A stretch of 5,301 nucleotides of DNA from NCBI GenBank assembly GCA_030824835.1, contig JAPJRA010000321.1, positions 1 through 5,301 of the forward strand, given 5' to 3'. The notes below the pieces were generated by a model. That model did not search any database. It was not told where the DNA came from and was given only the letters and a program-made list of their open reading frames with translations. Of the stretch, positions 4,018 to 5,301 are shown piece after piece. A program made the translations under genes and the position numbers. The stretch comes from Geminicoccaceae bacterium. GTDB lineage: Bacteria; Pseudomonadota; Alphaproteobacteria; Geminicoccales; Geminicoccaceae. Every line of letters begins with the position of its first letter. Position 1 is the first letter of the stretch.

Positions 4018-5301
4018 TCAGATGTCCCCGTAGACGTGCGTCTCCGCCTTGCCGCCTGGGTGGGTCACCGCCCCCTTCTCGGCCGAGCCCACGGTCTGGG
4101 CATATTTCCACAGCGTGCCCGAGTTGTAGTTGGAGGCCACGGGCGTCCAAGCGCCGCGGCGCGCGGCGAACTCGCTGTCGCTGAGCTCGACATCGAGAAT
4201 GCCGGCCTCGGCATCCAGGACGACGATGTCGCCGTTCCTGAGCAGGCCAATGGGCCCGCCCACCGCCGCCTCGGGGCCGACATGGCCCACGCAGAAGCCG
4301 CGCGTGGCGCCGGAGAAGCGGCCGTCCGTGATCAACGCCACCTTGTCGCCCATGCCCTGGCCGTAGAGGGCGGAGGTCACGCCCAGCATCTCGCGCATGC
4401 CGGGGCCGCCCTTCGGGCCCTCGTAGCGGATCACCAGGACCTCGCCTTCCTCGTAGTGGCCGGCCTGCACGGCCGTCATCGCGTCCTCCTCGCACTCGAA
4501 CACGCGGGCGGGGCCACGGAACTTGAGGTTCTTGAGGCCGGCCACCTTTACGATGGCCCCTTCGGGGGCGAGCGTGCCCTTCAGGCCGACCACGCCCCCC
4601 CAGCTGGTGATCGGATCGCTGGTCGGGCGCACGATGCTCTGGGCGCGGTCGAAGGTGACCTCGGCCAGGTTCTCGGCGATGGTCTTGCCGGTGACGGTGA
4701 TGCAGTCACCGTGCAGATAGCCGCCGTCCAGCAGCGCCTTCATCAGCAGCGGCACACCGCCAGCCTCGCCCAGGTCCTTCATGACGTAGCGCCCGGCCGG
4801 CTTCAGGTCGGCGATGTAGGGCGTGTCGCGGAAGATCGCAGCCACGTCGTGCAGGTCGAAGTCGATGCCGCACTCATGGGCGATCGCCGGCAGATGCAGG
4901 GCGCCGTTGGTCGAGCCGCCCGAGGCCGCGACCACGCGGGCGGCGTTCTCCAGGCTCTGCAGCGTGACGATGTCGCGCGGGCGGACGCCGTGGGCCAGGA
5001 GCTGCATCACGGCCTCGCCGGATTCCTCGGCCCACTTGTCGCGCGCCTCGTAGGGCGCCGGCGTGCCGGCTGAGCCGGGCAGCGCCAGGCCGATCGCCTC
5101 GGAGACGCAGGCCATGGTGTTGGCGGTGAACTGGCCACCGCAGGAGCCGGCCGACGGGCAGGCGACCTTCTCGAGCTCGGCCAGCTCGGCATCGGACAGG
5201 TCGCCCACGGCATGCCTGCCCACGGCCTCGAACACGTCCTGCACGGTGACGTCGCGGCCCTGCCACTTGCCGGGCAGGATCGAGCCGCCATACATGAACA
5301 C
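4018..5301 (-). CDS. ilvD: Dihydroxy-acid dehydratase, C-terminal 427 residues, 5' end outside window
   Basis: IlvD dehydrates 2,3-dihydroxy-isovalerate and 2,3-dihydroxy-3-methylvalerate to the 2-keto acids, the third common step of valine, isoleucine and leucine synthesis, using an Fe-S cluster and Mg in the cytoplasm. The frame is open at the window edge and the first visible residues ([11 protein letters not shown]) belong to the protein interior, so the GTG at 5301 is not a start. About 130-150 N-terminal residues, with the first cluster cysteines, are missing. Visible motifs are [17 protein letters not shown] (47-63, with cluster-ligand Cys 54), [15 protein letters not shown] (126-140), FECEEDAM (268-275), [15 protein letters not shown] (292-306), and [11 protein letters not shown] (325-335) with the catalytic Ser 330. 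The IlvD/Edd family also holds sugar-acid dehydratases and 6-phosphogluconate dehydratase, but these motifs and the end [14 protein letters not shown] fit IlvD of the shorter, roughly 560-575-residue type. TGA is at 4018-4020. Confidence 0.94.
   Translation of the reverse strand: MFMYGGSILPGKWQGRDVTVQDVFEAVGRHAVGDLSDAELAELEKVACPSAGSCGGQFTANTMACVSEAIGLALPGSAGTPAPYEARDKWAEESGEAVMQLLAHGVRPRDIVTLQSLENAARVVAASGGSTNGALHLPAIAHECGIDFDLHDVAAIFRDTPYIADLKPAGRYVMKDLGEAGGVPLLMKALLDGGYLHGDCITVTGKTIAENLAEVTFDRAQSIVRPTSDPITSWGGVVGLKGTLAPEGAIVKVAGLKNLKFRGPARVFECEEDAMTAVQAGHYEEGEVLVIRYEGPKGGPGMREMLGVTSALYGQGMGDKVALITDGRFSGATRGFCVGHVGPEAAVGGPIGLLRNGDIVVLDAEAGILDVELSDSEFAARRGAWTPVASNYNSGTLWKYAQTVGSAEKGAVTHPGGKAETHVYGDI

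Noticed and set aside
3749..4033. A 94-codon plus-strand frame across the cspA-ilvD gap
   Set aside because: It overlaps cspA antisense, crosses the cspA leader and the ilvD terminator, has no convincing ribosome binding site, and shows no recognisable protein.
3964..5073. A 369-codon open frame on the plus strand opposite ilvD
   Set aside because: It mirrors the codon structure of ilvD, has low-complexity Gly/Ala/His/Asp composition, and begins inside the ilvD terminator region. It is a shadow of ilvD.
4018..5301. Reading the dehydratase as 6-phosphogluconate dehydratase or a sugar-acid dehydratase linked to dgoK/dgoA
   Set aside because: The visible motifs ([26 protein letters not shown] and the SGTLWKYAQ end) fit IlvD. 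The gene is separated from dgoK/dgoA by another operon and lies on the opposite strand with its own terminator.

Overview
The window looks like chromosomal DNA from a GC-rich alphaproteobacterium, possibly in the Rhodospirillales/Acetobacterales area. Evidence is the very high G+C in third codon positions, a stand-alone rpsD outside any ribosomal-protein operon, an alphaproteobacterial-type S4 sequence, and a small cold-shock gene followed by an IF-1 gene. The genus cannot be fixed from the sequence. I see no transposase, integrase, phage gene, tRNA, rRNA or CRISPR array.

Layout from left to right. (1) Positions 1-528, plus strand: the C-terminal part of an alginate-lyase-like (PL5-type) protein whose start lies outside the window. 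(2) Positions 599-1213, minus strand: complete rpsD (ribosomal protein S4). It has a GNRA-loop hairpin terminator on its 3' side and a near-consensus sigma-70 promoter plus a strong leader hairpin on its 5' side. (3) Positions 1374-2943, plus strand: a two-gene operon with an 8-bp overlap, encoding 2-keto-3-deoxygalactonate kinase (dgoK) and KDPGal aldolase (dgoA), the last two steps of D-galactonate breakdown (De Ley-Doudoroff route). (4) Positions 2940-3786, minus strand: a probable unit cspA, then infA (IF-1), then a small basic protein of unknown function. The last of these ends in the same CTAG tetranucleotide as dgoA. (5) Positions 3787-4017: an intergenic stretch holding the cspA leader and the ilvD terminator. 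(6) Positions 4018-5301, minus strand: the C-terminal 427 residues of dihydroxy-acid dehydratase (ilvD), 5' end outside the window.

The genes form several independent units. The dgoK and dgoA products act in sequence: the kinase makes 2-keto-3-deoxy-6-phosphogalactonate and the aldolase splits it into pyruvate and glyceraldehyde-3-phosphate. The upstream galactose dehydrogenase, lactonase and galactonate dehydratase are not in the window. CspA and IF-1 both act on mRNA and the 30S subunit during initiation, so their pairing suggests a translation or cold-adaptation unit. IlvD belongs to branched-chain amino-acid synthesis and has its own terminator.

I did not find a clear undescribed multi-gene system. 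The points most worth a second look are the divergent IF-1 next to cspA with its uncharacterised basic neighbour, the hairpin just downstream of the predicted rpsD transcription start, and the shared stop palindrome between convergent genes.
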